A stretch of DNA of 64,000 bases from Pseudomonas sp. R5(2019) (GTDB lineage: Bacteria; Pseudomonadota; Gammaproteobacteria; Pseudomonadales; Pseudomonadaceae), in NCBI RefSeq assembly GCF_009905435.1, contig NZ_JAAAMT010000015.1, positions 1 through 64,000 on the forward strand, written 5' to 3'. Shown in pieces: positions 1 through 14,226 of this stretch. A program made the position numbers and the translations under genes. The notes below the pieces were generated by a model. It saw only the letters and a list, made by a program, of their open reading frames with translations, ran no database searches and was not told where the DNA came from. Numbering within the stretch: position 1 is the stretch's first letter; each line of letters opens with the position of its first letter.

Positions 1-1408
<1,408 letters not shown>

Positions 1409-1430
1409 TTCGGCGGCAGGTCAGACAAAA

Positions 1431-1463
1431 CCCCGCCCGGCAGCTCGCCGGGCGGGGTTTTTT
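1431..1463 (+). terminator. Rho-independent terminator of acsA
   Basis: An 11-bp perfect GC stem (1431-1441 with 1447-1457), a 5-base loop and a run of six T. Confidence 0.95.
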
Positions 1464-1596
1464 CGTTTGGGCTCAATGGTTTGCAAGGCCGGGACAAATC
1501 GGGATTGAATCGTTGCCGAGCGCTGTTACCCAGGAAGCATCGCGTAACGGTTTTTGTAACTCCTTTGCCCTCAACCGGGGCAAACCGAAACGCGCA

Positions 1597-1624
1597 GGTG
1601 CTAAAACGGTGCTATTTTAGCGCC
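1597..1624. other. Unexplained hairpin in the acsA-aotJ gap
   Basis: GGTGCTAAAA (1597-1606) pairs with TTTTAGCGCC (1615-1624) with one G-T wobble, leaving an 8-base loop. It lies in the 555-base space between acsA and aotJ, upstream of the ArgR-like half-site. There is no T tract after it. It could be a regulator operator or part of a long leader. I see no gene in the rest of the gap. Confidence 0.5.
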
Positions 1625-1786
1625 CGCCAAAAAAGGCAGGTCGCCAAACTTGCCGTATTTCAAGGCTTTGCCAATAATAGGCGCGGTATTTGCTTTATCT
1701 ACAGGTTTACCTGTCTTTTGCTTTTGCATAATCCGCGAAAGCTGTCAATGTCCTTGGCCGCTATTTCCAGCGCTTCTGTAACTAGT

Positions 1787-1802
1787 TGTCGCATTGAAGA
1801 AA
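1787..1802 (+). promoter_or_regulatory. Putative ArgR half-site upstream of aotJ
   Basis: TGTCGC, eight bases, then AA matches the published Pseudomonas ArgR half-site pattern TGTCGC-N8-AA. It lies 163 bases before the aotJ start. A convincing second half-site 21 bases away is not evident, so occupancy is uncertain. Confidence 0.5.
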
Positions 1803-1964
1803 TATCGACTTTCAGGCTGTCGTTAGAATGCCGACCACTGGCCAGAGCTTTTCCGATGCCTGTATCCGGTGGCGACGGCATTGCATTCTCCGTTGTAACT
1901 CATTCGCATATTGGGCACGTTGCTCACTCTGCCTTGTATCGCCCTTTACCGATGGAGTCCTTCA

Positions 1965-2741
1965 ATGAAAAAACTCGTGCTGCTAGGCGCTCTCGCACTG
2001 TCCATGTTTTCGCTGACGTCGATCGCCGATGAGAAGCCGCTGAAAATTGGCATCGAGGCGGCGTACCCTCCGTTCGCCTCCAAGGCACCGGACGGCAATA
2101 TCGTCGGTTTCGACTACGACATCGGCAACGCCCTGTGTGAAGAAATGAAGGTCAAGTGCACTTGGGTCGAGCAAGAGTTCGACGGCCTGATCCCGGCACT
2201 GAAAGTGCGCAAGATCGACGCGATCCTGTCGTCGATGTCGATCACCGAAGATCGCAAGAAGTCGGTCGACTTCACCAACCGCTACTACCTGACCCCGGCG
2301 CGCCTGGTGATGAAGGAAGGCATCCAGGTCAGCGAAGGTCTGACTGAGCTTAAAGGCAAGAAGATCGGTGTGCAGCGCGGTTCGATCCATGATCGCTTTG
2401 CCAAGGAAGTGCTGGCCCCCAAAGGCGCCACCATCGTCCCTTACGGTACGCAAAACGAAATCTACCTGGACGTGCAGGCAGGCCGTCTGGATGGCACCGT
2501 GGCCGATGCTACGCTGTTGGAAGACGGTTTCCTGAAAACTGACGCAGGCAAGGGTTACGCCTTTACCGGCCCGTCGTTCACCGATCCGAAATACTTTGGT
2601 GACGGCGTCGGCATTGCCGTGCGCAAGGGCGACAAGGAAAACCTGGATCGCATCAACGCGGCAATCGCGGCGATCCGTGCCAACGGCAAGTACAAGACCA
2701 TCCAGGACAAGTACTTCAACTTCGACATCTACGGCCAGTAA
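1965..2741 (+). CDS. aotJ: Arginine/ornithine ABC transporter, periplasmic binding protein
   Basis: Captures L-arginine/L-ornithine in the periplasm and delivers it to AotQM-AotP. The protein is 258 residues with a signal peptide ending at TSIA (about residue 21). The mature part starts with the amino-acid-binding SBP_bac_3 pattern ([23 protein letters not shown]). The ATG at 1965 is chosen because GGAG sits 7 bases upstream and it starts a classic signal peptide; an in-frame start at 1911 has no such support. It is first in a same-strand run aotJ-Q-M-O-P-argR. The ArgR-like half-site upstream fits arginine induction. Basic amino acid specificity is inferred from the locus. Confidence 0.96.
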   Translation: MKKLVLLGALALSMFSLTSIADEKPLKIGIEAAYPPFASKAPDGNIVGFDYDIGNALCEEMKVKCTWVEQEFDGLIPALKVRKIDAILSSMSITEDRKKSVDFTNRYYLTPARLVMKEGIQVSEGLTELKGKKIGVQRGSIHDRFAKEVLAPKGATIVPYGTQNEIYLDVQAGRLDGTVADATLLEDGFLKTDAGKGYAFTGPSFTDPKYFGDGVGIAVRKGDKENLDRINAAIAAIRANGKYKTIQDKYFNFDIYGQ

Positions 2742-2763
2742 GTCGTCGAAGCAACACCTGTGT

Positions 2764-2805
2764 AATGGTGCAAGCAGCAGGAAGCCTGAGGTTTGCACCA
2801 TTTTT
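2764..2805 (+). terminator. Intra-operon hairpin/attenuator between aotJ and aotQ
   Basis: AATGGTGCAA (2764-2773) pairs with TTGCACCATT (2793-2802), with a small CAGG/CCTG stem inside, and T bases follow to 2805. Such hairpins after binding-protein genes usually lower permease expression relative to the binding protein. Confidence 0.75.
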
Positions 2806-2830
2806 CATTCCTAAGGTCGAGGACCTCATC

Positions 2831-3520
2831 ATGTTGAAAGGCTACGGGGCAGTCATCCTCGATGGAGCATGGCTGACGCTACAGCTCGCCTTGTCGTCCA
2901 TGGCCCTGGCCATCGTTCTCGGCTTGATCGGCGTGGCACTGCGTTTGTCGCCCGTGCGCTGGCTGGCGGCACTGGGCGATTTGTACGCCACGGTCATTCG
3001 CGGCATTCCCGATCTGGTACTGATCCTGCTGATCTTCTATGGCGGCCAGGACTTGCTCAACCGTGTGGCGCCGTTGCTGGGTTTCAATGACTACATCGAC
3101 CTGAACCCATTGATGGCGGGTATCGGTACACTGGGTTTCATCTTCGGCGCTTACCTGTCGGAAACCTTTCGCGGCGCCTTCATGGCCATCCCCAAGGGCC
3201 AGGCCGAAGCCGGCATGGCGTATGGCATGAGCAACCTGCAGATTTTCTTTCGGGTGCTGGTGCCGCAAATGGTGCGCCTGGCGATTCCGGGCTTCACCAA
3301 CAACTGGCTGGTACTGACCAAGGCCACCGCGCTGATTTCCGTGGTCGGTCTGCAAGACATGATGTTCAAGGCCAAGCAGGCGGCCGACGCCACCCGCGAG
3401 CCGTTCACCTTTTTCCTGGCAGTGGCGGCGATGTACCTGGTCATCACCAGTGTTTCGCTGATCGCCCTGCGGCACCTCGAGAAGCGCTACTCGGTAGGCG
3501 TAAAGGCGGCTGACCTATGA
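2831..3520 (+). CDS. aotQ: Arginine/ornithine ABC transporter permease
   Basis: Inner-membrane permease, 229 residues, HisQ-type. The coupling EAA-like loop is visible as EAGMAYGMSNLQIFFRVLVPQ, which contacts the ATPase AotP. Several hydrophobic segments cover the length. The ATG at 2831 was chosen over an upstream in-frame ATG (2765) because GAGGA lies 7 bases before it and the protein then begins with the first membrane segment; the earlier codon lies inside the attenuator hairpin. The stop overlaps the aotM start by four bases (ATGA), implying translational coupling. Confidence 0.95.
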   Translation: MLKGYGAVILDGAWLTLQLALSSMALAIVLGLIGVALRLSPVRWLAALGDLYATVIRGIPDLVLILLIFYGGQDLLNRVAPLLGFNDYIDLNPLMAGIGTLGFIFGAYLSETFRGAFMAIPKGQAEAGMAYGMSNLQIFFRVLVPQMVRLAIPGFTNNWLVLTKATALISVVGLQDMMFKAKQAADATREPFTFFLAVAAMYLVITSVSLIALRHLEKRYSVGVKAADL

Positions 3521-4215
3521 TCTTCGATTACAACGTCATCTTCGACAGCCTGCCGCTGTACTTCAGTGGCCTGTTGACCACGCTGAAGCTGTTGGTCCTG
3601 TCGCTGCTGTTCGGCCTGTTGGCGGCGGTGCCGCTGGGCCTGATGCGGGTGTCCAGGCGGCCGCTGGTGAACATGAGCGCCTGGCTCTACACCTACGTGA
3701 TTCGCGGCACGCCCATGCTGGTCCAGCTGTTTCTGATCTACTACGGCCTGGCGCAATTTGAAGCCGTGCGTGAAAGCTTCCTCTGGCCCTGGCTGTCGAG
3801 CGCGACCTTCTGTGCGTGCCTGGCGTTTGCCATCAACACCAGCGCCTACACCGCCGAAATCATTGCCGGTAGCCTCAAGGCCACCCCGCACGGCGAGATC
3901 GAAGCGGCCAAGGCTGTGGGCATGTCGCGCGTCAAGATGTACCGCCGCATCCTGCTGCCATCGGCCCTGCGCCGGGCGCTACCGCAGTACAGCAACGAAG
4001 TGATCATGATGCTGCAAACCACCAGCCTGGCATCGATCGTGACCCTGATCGACATCACCGGTGCGGCGCGCACCGTCAACGCCCAGTATTACCTGCCGTT
4101 CGAAGCCTACATCACCGCTGGCGCGTTCTACCTGTGCATGACCTTCATCCTGGTACGCCTGTTCAAGATGGCCGAGCGCCGCTGGCTGGGCTACCTGGCG
4201 CCACGCAAGGGTTGA
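3517..4215 (+). CDS. aotM: Arginine/ornithine ABC transporter permease
   Basis: Second permease half, 232 residues, HisM-type. It carries the EAA loop EAAKAVGMSRVKMYRRILLP and hydrophobic segments throughout. It starts at the ATGA overlap with aotQ, and its last base is shared with the aotO start (TGATG), so translation of all three is probably coupled. It forms the membrane channel with AotQ, energised by AotP. Confidence 0.95.
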   Translation: MIFDYNVIFDSLPLYFSGLLTTLKLLVLSLLFGLLAAVPLGLMRVSRRPLVNMSAWLYTYVIRGTPMLVQLFLIYYGLAQFEAVRESFLWPWLSSATFCACLAFAINTSAYTAEIIAGSLKATPHGEIEAAKAVGMSRVKMYRRILLPSALRRALPQYSNEVIMMLQTTSLASIVTLIDITGAARTVNAQYYLPFEAYITAGAFYLCMTFILVRLFKMAERRWLGYLAPRKG

Positions 4216-5333
4216 TGCAGATGCAACGTATCGATCATCGGCTGCCCTGGAGCACCCTGGGCAGCGAACGGACCTTGAGCGTGTTCCGCTTTGGCAGTGG
4301 CGAGCGCAAGGCCTATATCCAGGCCAGCTTGCACGCCGACGAATTGCCAGGCATGCGCACCGCCTGGGAGCTGAAAAAACGCTTGCTGGCGCTGGAAGCC
4401 GAGGGTGCGCTCAAGGGCGTCATCGAGCTGGTGCCGGTGGCCAACCCGCTGGGCCTCGGGCAGTTGCTGCAAGGCGCCCATCAGGGACGTTTCGAGTTTG
4501 CCAGCGGCAAGAACTTCAACCGTGACTTTGTCGAGCTGAGCGCGCCGGTCGCCGAGCGCCTGCAAGGCCGGCTGGGTGATGATCCGCACGGCAATATTCT
4601 GGCGATTCGCGAGGCGATGGCCGAGGTGCTGGCGCAGTTGCCGGCGCCGGCCAGCCAGCTGCAAGGCTTGCAGCGTGCACTGCTCAGCCACGCCTGTGAT
4701 GCGGACGTGGTGCTCGACCTGCACTGTGATTGCGACGCGGCGCTGCACATGTATGCGCTGCCGCAACACTGGCCCCACTGGCGTTCGCTGGCGGCGCATC
4801 TGGGCATGCGAGTGGGTTTGCTGGCCGAAGATTCAGGTGGCAGTTCATTCGATGAAGCCTGTTCGCTGCCGTGGCTGCGCCTGGCACAGCAGTTTCCTGA
4901 TGCGTCGATTCCGCTGGCCTGCCTGGCGACCACGCTGGAACTGGGCGGGCAGGCCGATACCGGCAAGCCTGAAGCCGAGGCCCACGCCGAGGCTATCCTG
5001 GCCTTCCTTGCAGAGCAGGGCCTGATCGCCGGCCAATGGCCGCCAGCCCGGCACGAGCCGTGCGAGGGCATGCCCTTTGAAGGCACCGAATTGCTGTTTG
5101 CGCCGCACCCGGGTGTGGTGACCTTTCTGCGCCCCGCCGGGGCCTGGGTCGAGAAGGGTGAGGCGCTGTTTGAAGTGATCGACCCCTTGTCTGATCAAGT
5201 CAGCACAATCTGTGCCGGCACCTCAGGGGTGCTGTTTGCCCTTGAACGACTACGCTACGCCCAACCCGGCTTCTGGCTGGCGAAAGTGGCGGGGCGTGAA
5301 CCGCTGCGCCGCGGGCGCTTGCTCAATGACTGA
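4215..5333 (+). CDS. aotO: Succinylglutamate desuccinylase/aspartoacylase-family protein in the aot operon
   Basis: 372 residues of the M14-like zinc carboxypeptidase family that includes AstE/aspartoacylase. The predicted zinc ligands are visible: H40 and E43 in HADELPG and the later histidine in DLHCDCD. The extended C-terminal part (FAPHPGVVTFLRPAG onward) resembles the lipoyl-like beta domain seen in this subfamily. The start overlaps the aotM stop (TGATG); an ATG two codons later is equally possible. In P. aeruginosa the equivalent gene is reported as dispensable for arginine uptake. The true substrate is unknown; an acyl-amino-acid hydrolase role is inference. Confidence 0.85.
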   Translation: MQMQRIDHRLPWSTLGSERTLSVFRFGSGERKAYIQASLHADELPGMRTAWELKKRLLALEAEGALKGVIELVPVANPLGLGQLLQGAHQGRFEFASGKNFNRDFVELSAPVAERLQGRLGDDPHGNILAIREAMAEVLAQLPAPASQLQGLQRALLSHACDADVVLDLHCDCDAALHMYALPQHWPHWRSLAAHLGMRVGLLAEDSGGSSFDEACSLPWLRLAQQFPDASIPLACLATTLELGGQADTGKPEAEAHAEAILAFLAEQGLIAGQWPPARHEPCEGMPFEGTELLFAPHPGVVTFLRPAGAWVEKGEALFEVIDPLSDQVSTICAGTSGVLFALERLRYAQPGFWLAKVAGREPLRRGRLLND

Positions 5334-5357
5334 CTGCTTTTTGCGAGAACCGATAGC

Positions 5358-6122
5358 ATGTACAAACTAGAAGTCCAAGACCTGCATAAACGCTACGGCA
5401 GTCACGAAGTGCTCAAGGGTGTGTCGCTGGCCGCCAAGGCCGGCGACGTGATCAGCATCATCGGCTCCAGCGGCTCGGGCAAAAGTACTTTCCTGCGTTG
5501 CATCAACCTGCTCGAGCAGCCGCACGCTGGCAGGATTCTGCTCAACAACGAAGAGTTGAAACTGGTGGCGAACAAGGACGGTGCCTTGAAGGCGGCCGAT
5601 CCCAAGCAGTTGCAGCGCATGCGTTCGCGCCTGTCGATGGTGTTTCAGCACTTCAACCTGTGGTCGCACATGACGGCGCTGGAAAACATTATCGAAGCGC
5701 CGGTGCATGTGCTCGGCATGTCGAAAAAAGAGGCGCTGGAGAAGGCCGAGCATTACCTGGCCAAGGTCGGCGTCTCGCACCGCAAGGACGCGTATCCCGG
5801 GCACATGTCCGGTGGTGAGCAGCAGCGCGTGGCCATTGCTCGGGCGCTGGCGATGGAGCCGGAAGTGATGCTCTTCGATGAGCCTACCTCGGCCCTCGAC
5901 CCGGAGCTGGTGGGTGATGTGCTCAAGGTCATGCAGTCGCTGGCCCAGGAAGGCCGGACCATGGTCGTGGTCACCCACGAAATGGGCTTTGCCCGTGAAG
6001 TCTCGAACCAGCTGGTGTTCCTTCACAAGGGTCTAGTGGAAGAGGCCGGCAACCCGCGTGAAGTGCTGGTCAACCCACAGTCAGAGCGGTTGCAGCAGTT
6101 CCTCTCGGGCAGTTTGAAGTAA
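5358..6122 (+). CDS. aotP: Arginine/ornithine ABC transporter ATP-binding protein
   Basis: Cytoplasmic ATPase of the AotJQMP importer, 254 residues, HisP-type. Walker A GSSGSGKST is at residues 36-44. The signature MSGGEQQRVAIARAL and Walker B VMLFDEPTSALDP follow, then the H-loop VVVTHEM. It starts 24 bases after aotO. A hairpin terminator lies between it and argR, so argR is probably expressed partly by read-through. Confidence 0.96.
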   Translation: MYKLEVQDLHKRYGSHEVLKGVSLAAKAGDVISIIGSSGSGKSTFLRCINLLEQPHAGRILLNNEELKLVANKDGALKAADPKQLQRMRSRLSMVFQHFNLWSHMTALENIIEAPVHVLGMSKKEALEKAEHYLAKVGVSHRKDAYPGHMSGGEQQRVAIARALAMEPEVMLFDEPTSALDPELVGDVLKVMQSLAQEGRTMVVVTHEMGFAREVSNQLVFLHKGLVEEAGNPREVLVNPQSERLQQFLSGSLK

Positions 6123-6190
6123 AGTATCACCCTTGATGCACCAAAACAGGTCATGCTGTGCCGCTGGCAGCAGCCTGACCAGGCTTACTT

Positions 6191-6217
6191 GCCGCAGCTG
6201 TCTGCTGCGGCCTTTTT
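6191..6217 (+). terminator. Terminator/attenuator between aotP and argR
   Basis: GCCGCAG (6191-6197) pairs with CTGCGGC (6205-6211), followed by CTTTTT. It should end most aotJQMOP transcripts and let a fraction continue into argR. Confidence 0.8.
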
Positions 6218-6238
6218 AAAGGTTTCGGACCGCACGTC

Positions 6239-7219
6239 ATGACAGCCCAACGAATCGGATTTCTCATCTGGCCCAGCACCAAAGCCCTGACCCTGGCGCT
6301 GGCGGAAGAGGCGTTGCGTGTTGCCCAAAAGGTCCATCCCGAAGTTGTCTATGACCTTCAGTTCCTGCAGGCTGAGCCGCCGCTGGAAGGTGCCTGGCGT
6401 TTGCCGGGCGAGCCGTGGAACGGCCGTCTGGAAGGGTGCCAGAAGCTGTTTCTGCTGGCCGACGAGCCGCCGTTGGTGGTCAACCCGGCGCTGGGCAGTG
6501 CGCTCAAGCACCTGGTGCGTGCCGGCTGCGTGATTGGCGGCCTGTCGGCCGGTGTCTATCCGCTGGCGCAACTGGGTCTGCTCGATGGATACCGTGCCGC
6601 GGTGCACTGGCGCTGGCAAGATGACTTTACCGAGCGTTTTCCGAAAGTCATCGCCACCAGCCATCTGTTCGACTGGGATCGTGATCGCCTGACCGCCTGT
6701 GGCGGCATGGCGGTGATGGACCTGCTGCTGGCAGTGCTGGCTCGTGACCATGGTGCCGAATTGGCCGGGGCGGTGTCGGAAGAGCTGGTGGTCGAGCGCA
6801 TCCGTGAGGGGGGCGAGCGTCAGCGTATTCCACTGCAAAACCGCCTGGGTTCCAGCCATCCGAAGCTGACCCAGGCCGTGTTGTTGATGGAGGCCAATAT
6901 TGAAGAGCCGCTGACCACTGATGAAATCGCCCAGCATGTCTGCGTGTCTCGCCGTCAGCTGGAGCGAATTTTCAAGCAGTACCTCAATCGCGTGCCGAGC
7001 CAGTATTACCTGGAACTGCGCCTGAACAAGGCCCGGCAGATGCTGATGCAAACCAGCAAGTCGATCATTCAGATCGGCCTGTCATGCGGCTTCTCTTCTG
7101 GCCCGCATTTCTCCAGCGCCTACCGCAACTTCTTCGGCGCCACCCCGCGCGAAGACCGCAATCAGCGCCGCAGCAGCAATCCTTTCGAGCTTTCGTCCGT
7201 TCCTGCCGAGCGCGGCTGA
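6239..7219 (+). CDS. argR: Arginine-responsive AraC/XylS-family regulator
   Basis: 326 residues. The N-terminal two thirds is a DJ-1/glutamine-amidotransferase-like sensor domain (GGLSAGVYPLAQLGLL contains the nucleophile-elbow-like turn without the catalytic Cys). The C-terminal 100 residues form a double helix-turn-helix AraC domain (EIAQHVCVSRRQLERIF and IIQIGLSCGFSSGPHFSSAYR). This is the Pseudomonas ArgR, unrelated to E. coli ArgR. It activates aot and aru genes and represses biosynthetic genes when arginine is present. Position after aotP and TGTCGC-N8-AA matches before aotJ and aruC fit this. The start at 6239 gives the family-typical N-terminus TAQRIGFLIWPS. Confidence 0.95.
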   Translation: MTAQRIGFLIWPSTKALTLALAEEALRVAQKVHPEVVYDLQFLQAEPPLEGAWRLPGEPWNGRLEGCQKLFLLADEPPLVVNPALGSALKHLVRAGCVIGGLSAGVYPLAQLGLLDGYRAAVHWRWQDDFTERFPKVIATSHLFDWDRDRLTACGGMAVMDLLLAVLARDHGAELAGAVSEELVVERIREGGERQRIPLQNRLGSSHPKLTQAVLLMEANIEEPLTTDEIAQHVCVSRRQLERIFKQYLNRVPSQYYLELRLNKARQMLMQTSKSIIQIGLSCGFSSGPHFSSAYRNFFGATPREDRNQRRSSNPFELSSVPAERG

Positions 7220-7227
7220 ACCCACCC

Positions 7228-7346
7228 TGTGGGAGCGGATTTACCGAACCGCCGGACCGCCGCGAATAATTTCACCTCGGTCTGTCAGGCGAGCTGCGGT
7301 GCAGCTATTCGCGGCGGTCCGGCGATCCGGTAAATCCGCTCCCACA
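7228..7346. repeat. REPIN-like inverted repeat (GTGGGAGCGGAT class, diverged)
   Basis: TGTGGGAGCGGATTTAC at the left end is mirrored by GTAAATCCGCTCCCACA at the right, and the inner arms (CCGCCGGACCGCCGCGAAT against ATTCGCGGCGGTCCGGCG) also pair. The same family occurs at 50.4, 58.1 and 61.4 kb; the right arm here is nearly identical to that at 58.1 kb. It occupies the argR-aruC gap just after argR and may act as a transcript 3' end. Confidence 0.85.
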
Positions 7347-7454
7347 AGGGTTTGACGGTTACCAGCAGGGTTCTGTGCGGTGTTCGAACCGCCGGTAATC
7401 TCCCAGTCCCCTAAACACCCGCCACCGTTTAAACTGCGCCTTTGCGACCCTATT

Positions 7455-8820
<1,366 letters not shown>

Positions 8821-8824
8821 CCCG

Positions 8825-8891
8825 TCGGCGGCCGGCTCCCCGGCCGCCGAACCCTGTTCCTGTGACGAGCGCGTTTTTTCGCGCCCGTCAC
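8825..8891 (+). terminator. Twin hairpins between aruC and aruF
   Basis: First hairpin: an 11-bp perfect stem 8825-8835/8840-8850 with a 4-base loop. Second: GTGACGAGCGCG (8862-8873) pairs with CGCGCCCGTCAC (8880-8891) around a loop of six T, with one mismatch. Neither is followed by a T tract, so they look more like mRNA processing/stability or attenuation structures than a full terminator. They could set aruC apart from aruFGDBE. Confidence 0.6.
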
Positions 8892-8946
8892 CCCTTTCCT
8901 CCGTGTCGGCGGATGCCGACCTGATAATCCGAAAAGGAGTGACACC

Positions 8947-9966
8947 ATGCTGGTGATGCGCCCCGCGCAAATGGCCGATCTGGGTGAAGTACAGCGGTTG
9001 GCCGCAGACAGCCCCATCGGTGTAACGTCCCTGCCGGATGATGCTGGTCGTCTGAGTGACAAGATTGCGGCTTCCGAGGCGTCCTTTGCCGCCGAAGTCA
9101 GTTTCAATGGCGAGGAAAGCTACTTTTTCGTGCTCGAAGACAGCCAGACCGCGAAGTTGGTCGGTTGCTCGGCCATCGTGGCGTCGGCCGGTTACTCCGA
9201 GCCGTTCTACAGCTTTCGCAACGAGACCTTCGTGCATGCGTCCCGCGAGCTGAAGATCCACAACAAGATTCATGTGCTGTCCCAGTGCCATGACCTGACC
9301 GGCAACAGCCTGCTGACCAGCTTCTATGTGTTGCCGGAACTGGTGAATAGCGCCTGGGCCGAGCTCAACTCCCGTGGCCGCCTGATGTTCATGGCCAACC
9401 ACCCGGAGCGTTTTGCCGATTCGGTGGTGACCGAGATCGTCGGCTACAGCGACGAAAACGGCGATTCACCCTTCTGGGATGCCATCGGGCGCAACTTCTT
9501 CGACCTCAACTATGCCGAGGCCGAGCGTCTATGCGGCCTCAAGAGCCGGACCTTCCTGGCCGAGCTGATGCCGCATTATCCGATCTACGTGCCGCTGCTG
9601 CCGGATGCCGCCCAAGAGGCAATGGGCCAGGTGCACCCGCGTGCGCAGATCACCTTCGACATCCTCATGCGCGAAGGTTTCGAGACTGACCATTACATCG
9701 ACATCTTCGACGGTGGCCCGACGCTGCATGCGCGGGTGTCGGGGATCCGCTCGATCGCCCAGAGCCGGGTCGTGCCGGTGAAGCTCGACGACAACCCGAT
9801 CAAGGGCGGGCGCCAGTACCTGGTCGCCAATGGCCAGTTGCAAGACTACCGCGCCGTGCTGCTGGAGCTGGACTGGGTACCGGGCAAGCCGGTCAACCTG
9901 AGTCTGGAAGCGGCCGAGGCACTGGGTGTCGGCGAGGGCGCCAGCGTGCGCCTGGTCGCGGTTTGA
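8947..9966 (+). CDS. aruF: Arginine/ornithine N-succinyltransferase, alpha subunit
   Basis: 339 residues of the AstA family. First step of the AST pathway: succinyl-CoA plus arginine (or ornithine) gives N2-succinylarginine. In Pseudomonas the enzyme is a heteromer of AruF and AruG. The N-terminus (MLVMRPAQMADLGEVQRLA) has the GNAT-like start of AstA, and the conserved block DLTGNSLLTSFYVLPE matches DLTGNSELCSLFLRAD in AruG. AAAAGGAG lies 7 bases before the ATG. Confidence 0.95.
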   Translation: MLVMRPAQMADLGEVQRLAADSPIGVTSLPDDAGRLSDKIAASEASFAAEVSFNGEESYFFVLEDSQTAKLVGCSAIVASAGYSEPFYSFRNETFVHASRELKIHNKIHVLSQCHDLTGNSLLTSFYVLPELVNSAWAELNSRGRLMFMANHPERFADSVVTEIVGYSDENGDSPFWDAIGRNFFDLNYAEAERLCGLKSRTFLAELMPHYPIYVPLLPDAAQEAMGQVHPRAQITFDILMREGFETDHYIDIFDGGPTLHARVSGIRSIAQSRVVPVKLDDNPIKGGRQYLVANGQLQDYRAVLLELDWVPGKPVNLSLEAAEALGVGEGASVRLVAV

Positions 9967-10027
9967 TTGGCGGCAATTACCGGTTGAGTTGCGCAGGTGT
10001 CCAGCGACGCTTGCCTTAGGAGATAGC

Positions 10028-12516
<2,489 letters not shown>

Positions 12517-12552
12517 GCCTTCTTATAACAACAGGTCCACGGAGCCGTGCCG

Positions 12553-13902
12553 ATGAAATCGTATGAAGTGAATTTTGATGGGCTGGTAGGCCCGACGCAC
12601 AACTACGGCGGTTTGTCGTATGGCAACGTCGCCTCCCAGAGCAATAGCCAGCAGACTTCGAACCCGCGTGAAGCGGCGCGCCAGGGCCTGGCGAAAATGA
12701 AAGCGCTGATGGAAATGGGCTTTGTCCAGGGCGTGCTGGCACCGCAGGAGCGCCCGGATGTGGCGGCCTTGCGTCGGCTCGGCTTCGCCGGCAGCGATGC
12801 GCAAGTCATCGAGCAGGCCGCCAGACAGGCGATGCCTTTGCTGGTTGCCAGCTGCTCGGCGTCCAGCATGTGGGTGGCCAACGCCGCTACCATCAGCCCC
12901 AGCGCCGACACCGCCGATGGCCGCGTGCACTTCACCGCCGCCAACCTGAACTGCAAGTACCACCGCAGCATCGAGCACCCGACCACCAGCCGCGTGCTGG
13001 GCGCCATGTTCGCCGACGACAAGCACTTCGCTCACCACGCCGCGCTGCCGGCCGTGGCGCAATTCGGGGATGAAGGCGCCGCCAACCACACGCGCTTTTG
13101 CCGTGAGTATGGCGAGGCGGGTGTGGAGTTCTTTGTGTACGGTCGCAGTGCCTTTGACAACCGCTACCCGGCGCCGCAAAAGTACCCGGCGCGCCAGACC
13201 CTGGAGGCTTCCCAGGCGGTTGCCCGCCTGCACGGGCTGAGCGAGGAGGGCGTGGTCTATGCTCAGCAGAACCCGGCGGTAATCGATCAGGGCGTTTTCC
13301 ACAACGATGTGATCGCAGTCGGCAACGGCGAGTTGCTGTTCTATCACGAGGACGCCTTTCTCGACACCGACGCGATGCTGGCGCAGCTGCAGGCGAAGTT
13401 GGCCCGGCGTGGCGGCAACTTCCAGTCGATCTGCGTGCCGCGTGCCGAGGTCGGGGTCGAAGACGCCGTGCGTTCGTACCTGTTCAACAGCCAGCTGCTG
13501 TCGCGTGCGGACGGTTCCATGCTGCTGGTGGTGCCGGAAGAATGCCGGGCCAACCAGCGGGTCTGGAGCTACCTGCAAGGCCTGACCGCCCAGGGCGGCC
13601 CGATTGCCGAGGTCAAGGTGTTCGACCTCAAGCAGAGCATGCAGAACGGTGGTGGCCCGGCGTGTCTGCGCTTGCGCGTGGCGCTGAACGAAACGGAGCT
13701 GGCGGCGGTGAATCCAGGGGTTATCATGACGGCGCCGTTGTACGACACCCTGACCCAGTGGGTGGACAAGCACTATCGCGATCGCCTGGGCGAAAGCGAC
13801 CTGGCGGATCCACAGTTGCTGGTCGAGTGCCGTGCGGCATTGGATGAACTGACCCAAATCCTTAAACTGGGGTCGGTTTATCCGTTCCAACTTCAACCTT
13901 GA
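12553..13902 (+). CDS. aruB: N-succinylarginine dihydrolase
   Basis: 449 residues. Converts N2-succinylarginine to succinylornithine, CO2 and two NH3. The family start [18 protein letters not shown] is present, and the predicted nucleophile is C371 in [16 protein letters not shown] at 12541-12544 is well spaced for the ATG at 12553 and too close for the in-frame GTG at 12547. It follows aruD by 36 bases and is same-strand with the small His-rich gene and aruE. Confidence 0.96.
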   Translation: MKSYEVNFDGLVGPTHNYGGLSYGNVASQSNSQQTSNPREAARQGLAKMKALMEMGFVQGVLAPQERPDVAALRRLGFAGSDAQVIEQAARQAMPLLVASCSASSMWVANAATISPSADTADGRVHFTAANLNCKYHRSIEHPTTSRVLGAMFADDKHFAHHAALPAVAQFGDEGAANHTRFCREYGEAGVEFFVYGRSAFDNRYPAPQKYPARQTLEASQAVARLHGLSEEGVVYAQQNPAVIDQGVFHNDVIAVGNGELLFYHEDAFLDTDAMLAQLQAKLARRGGNFQSICVPRAEVGVEDAVRSYLFNSQLLSRADGSMLLVVPEECRANQRVWSYLQGLTAQGGPIAEVKVFDLKQSMQNGGGPACLRLRVALNETELAAVNPGVIMTAPLYDTLTQWVDKHYRDRLGESDLADPQLLVECRAALDELTQILKLGSVYPFQLQP

Positions 13903-13916
13903 TAGAGAATTCGACC

Positions 13917-14207
13917 ATGTCCGACGCCCTGCAGCTGATCCTTGAAGACACCGATGGCACTCAGCTGGAAACCTCCTGCACGCGCTTTGCCGTGGTCTGG
14001 CAAGGCAAGGAAGTGTGGATCCAGCAAGACGGCCGTGGCCAGTTGCTGATTGGCGTCGACGTCGAAGAAGACGACGCCGAGTATGCCAACCTGCTGCTGC
14101 GACCATTGGCGACTAATCTGGTAAGTCTACAACTCGAGATGGAGCCGGCCGACCCGGGTGACGACGACGAACACGTCCATGGTCCCGACTGCGGTCATCA
14201 TCATTAA
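13917..14207 (+). CDS. Small acidic protein with His/Cys tail, conserved in the aru operon
   Basis: 96 residues, function unknown; homologues at this position (equivalent to PA0900) are sometimes mislabelled topoisomerase II. The body (LQLILEDTDGTQ, then VWQGKEVWIQQD) looks like a small beta-rich fold. The C-terminus is acidic and then rich in metal ligands (DDDEHVHGPDCGHHH), suggesting Ni, Zn or Fe binding. The ATG at 13917 is 14 bases after the aruB stop; the in-frame codon at 13899 overlaps aruB and is less likely. No membrane segment or signal is seen. Position implies co-expression with arginine catabolism. Confidence 0.8.
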   Translation: MSDALQLILEDTDGTQLETSCTRFAVVWQGKEVWIQQDGRGQLLIGVDVEEDDAEYANLLLRPLATNLVSLQLEMEPADPGDDDEHVHGPDCGHHH

Positions 14208-14226
14208 GCATTAAGGAAGCACGCCC

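Noticed and set aside
1481..2032. A 183-codon frame running through the aotJ upstream region
   Set aside because: Crosses an obvious regulatory region and the aotJ start; no ribosome site or protein features.
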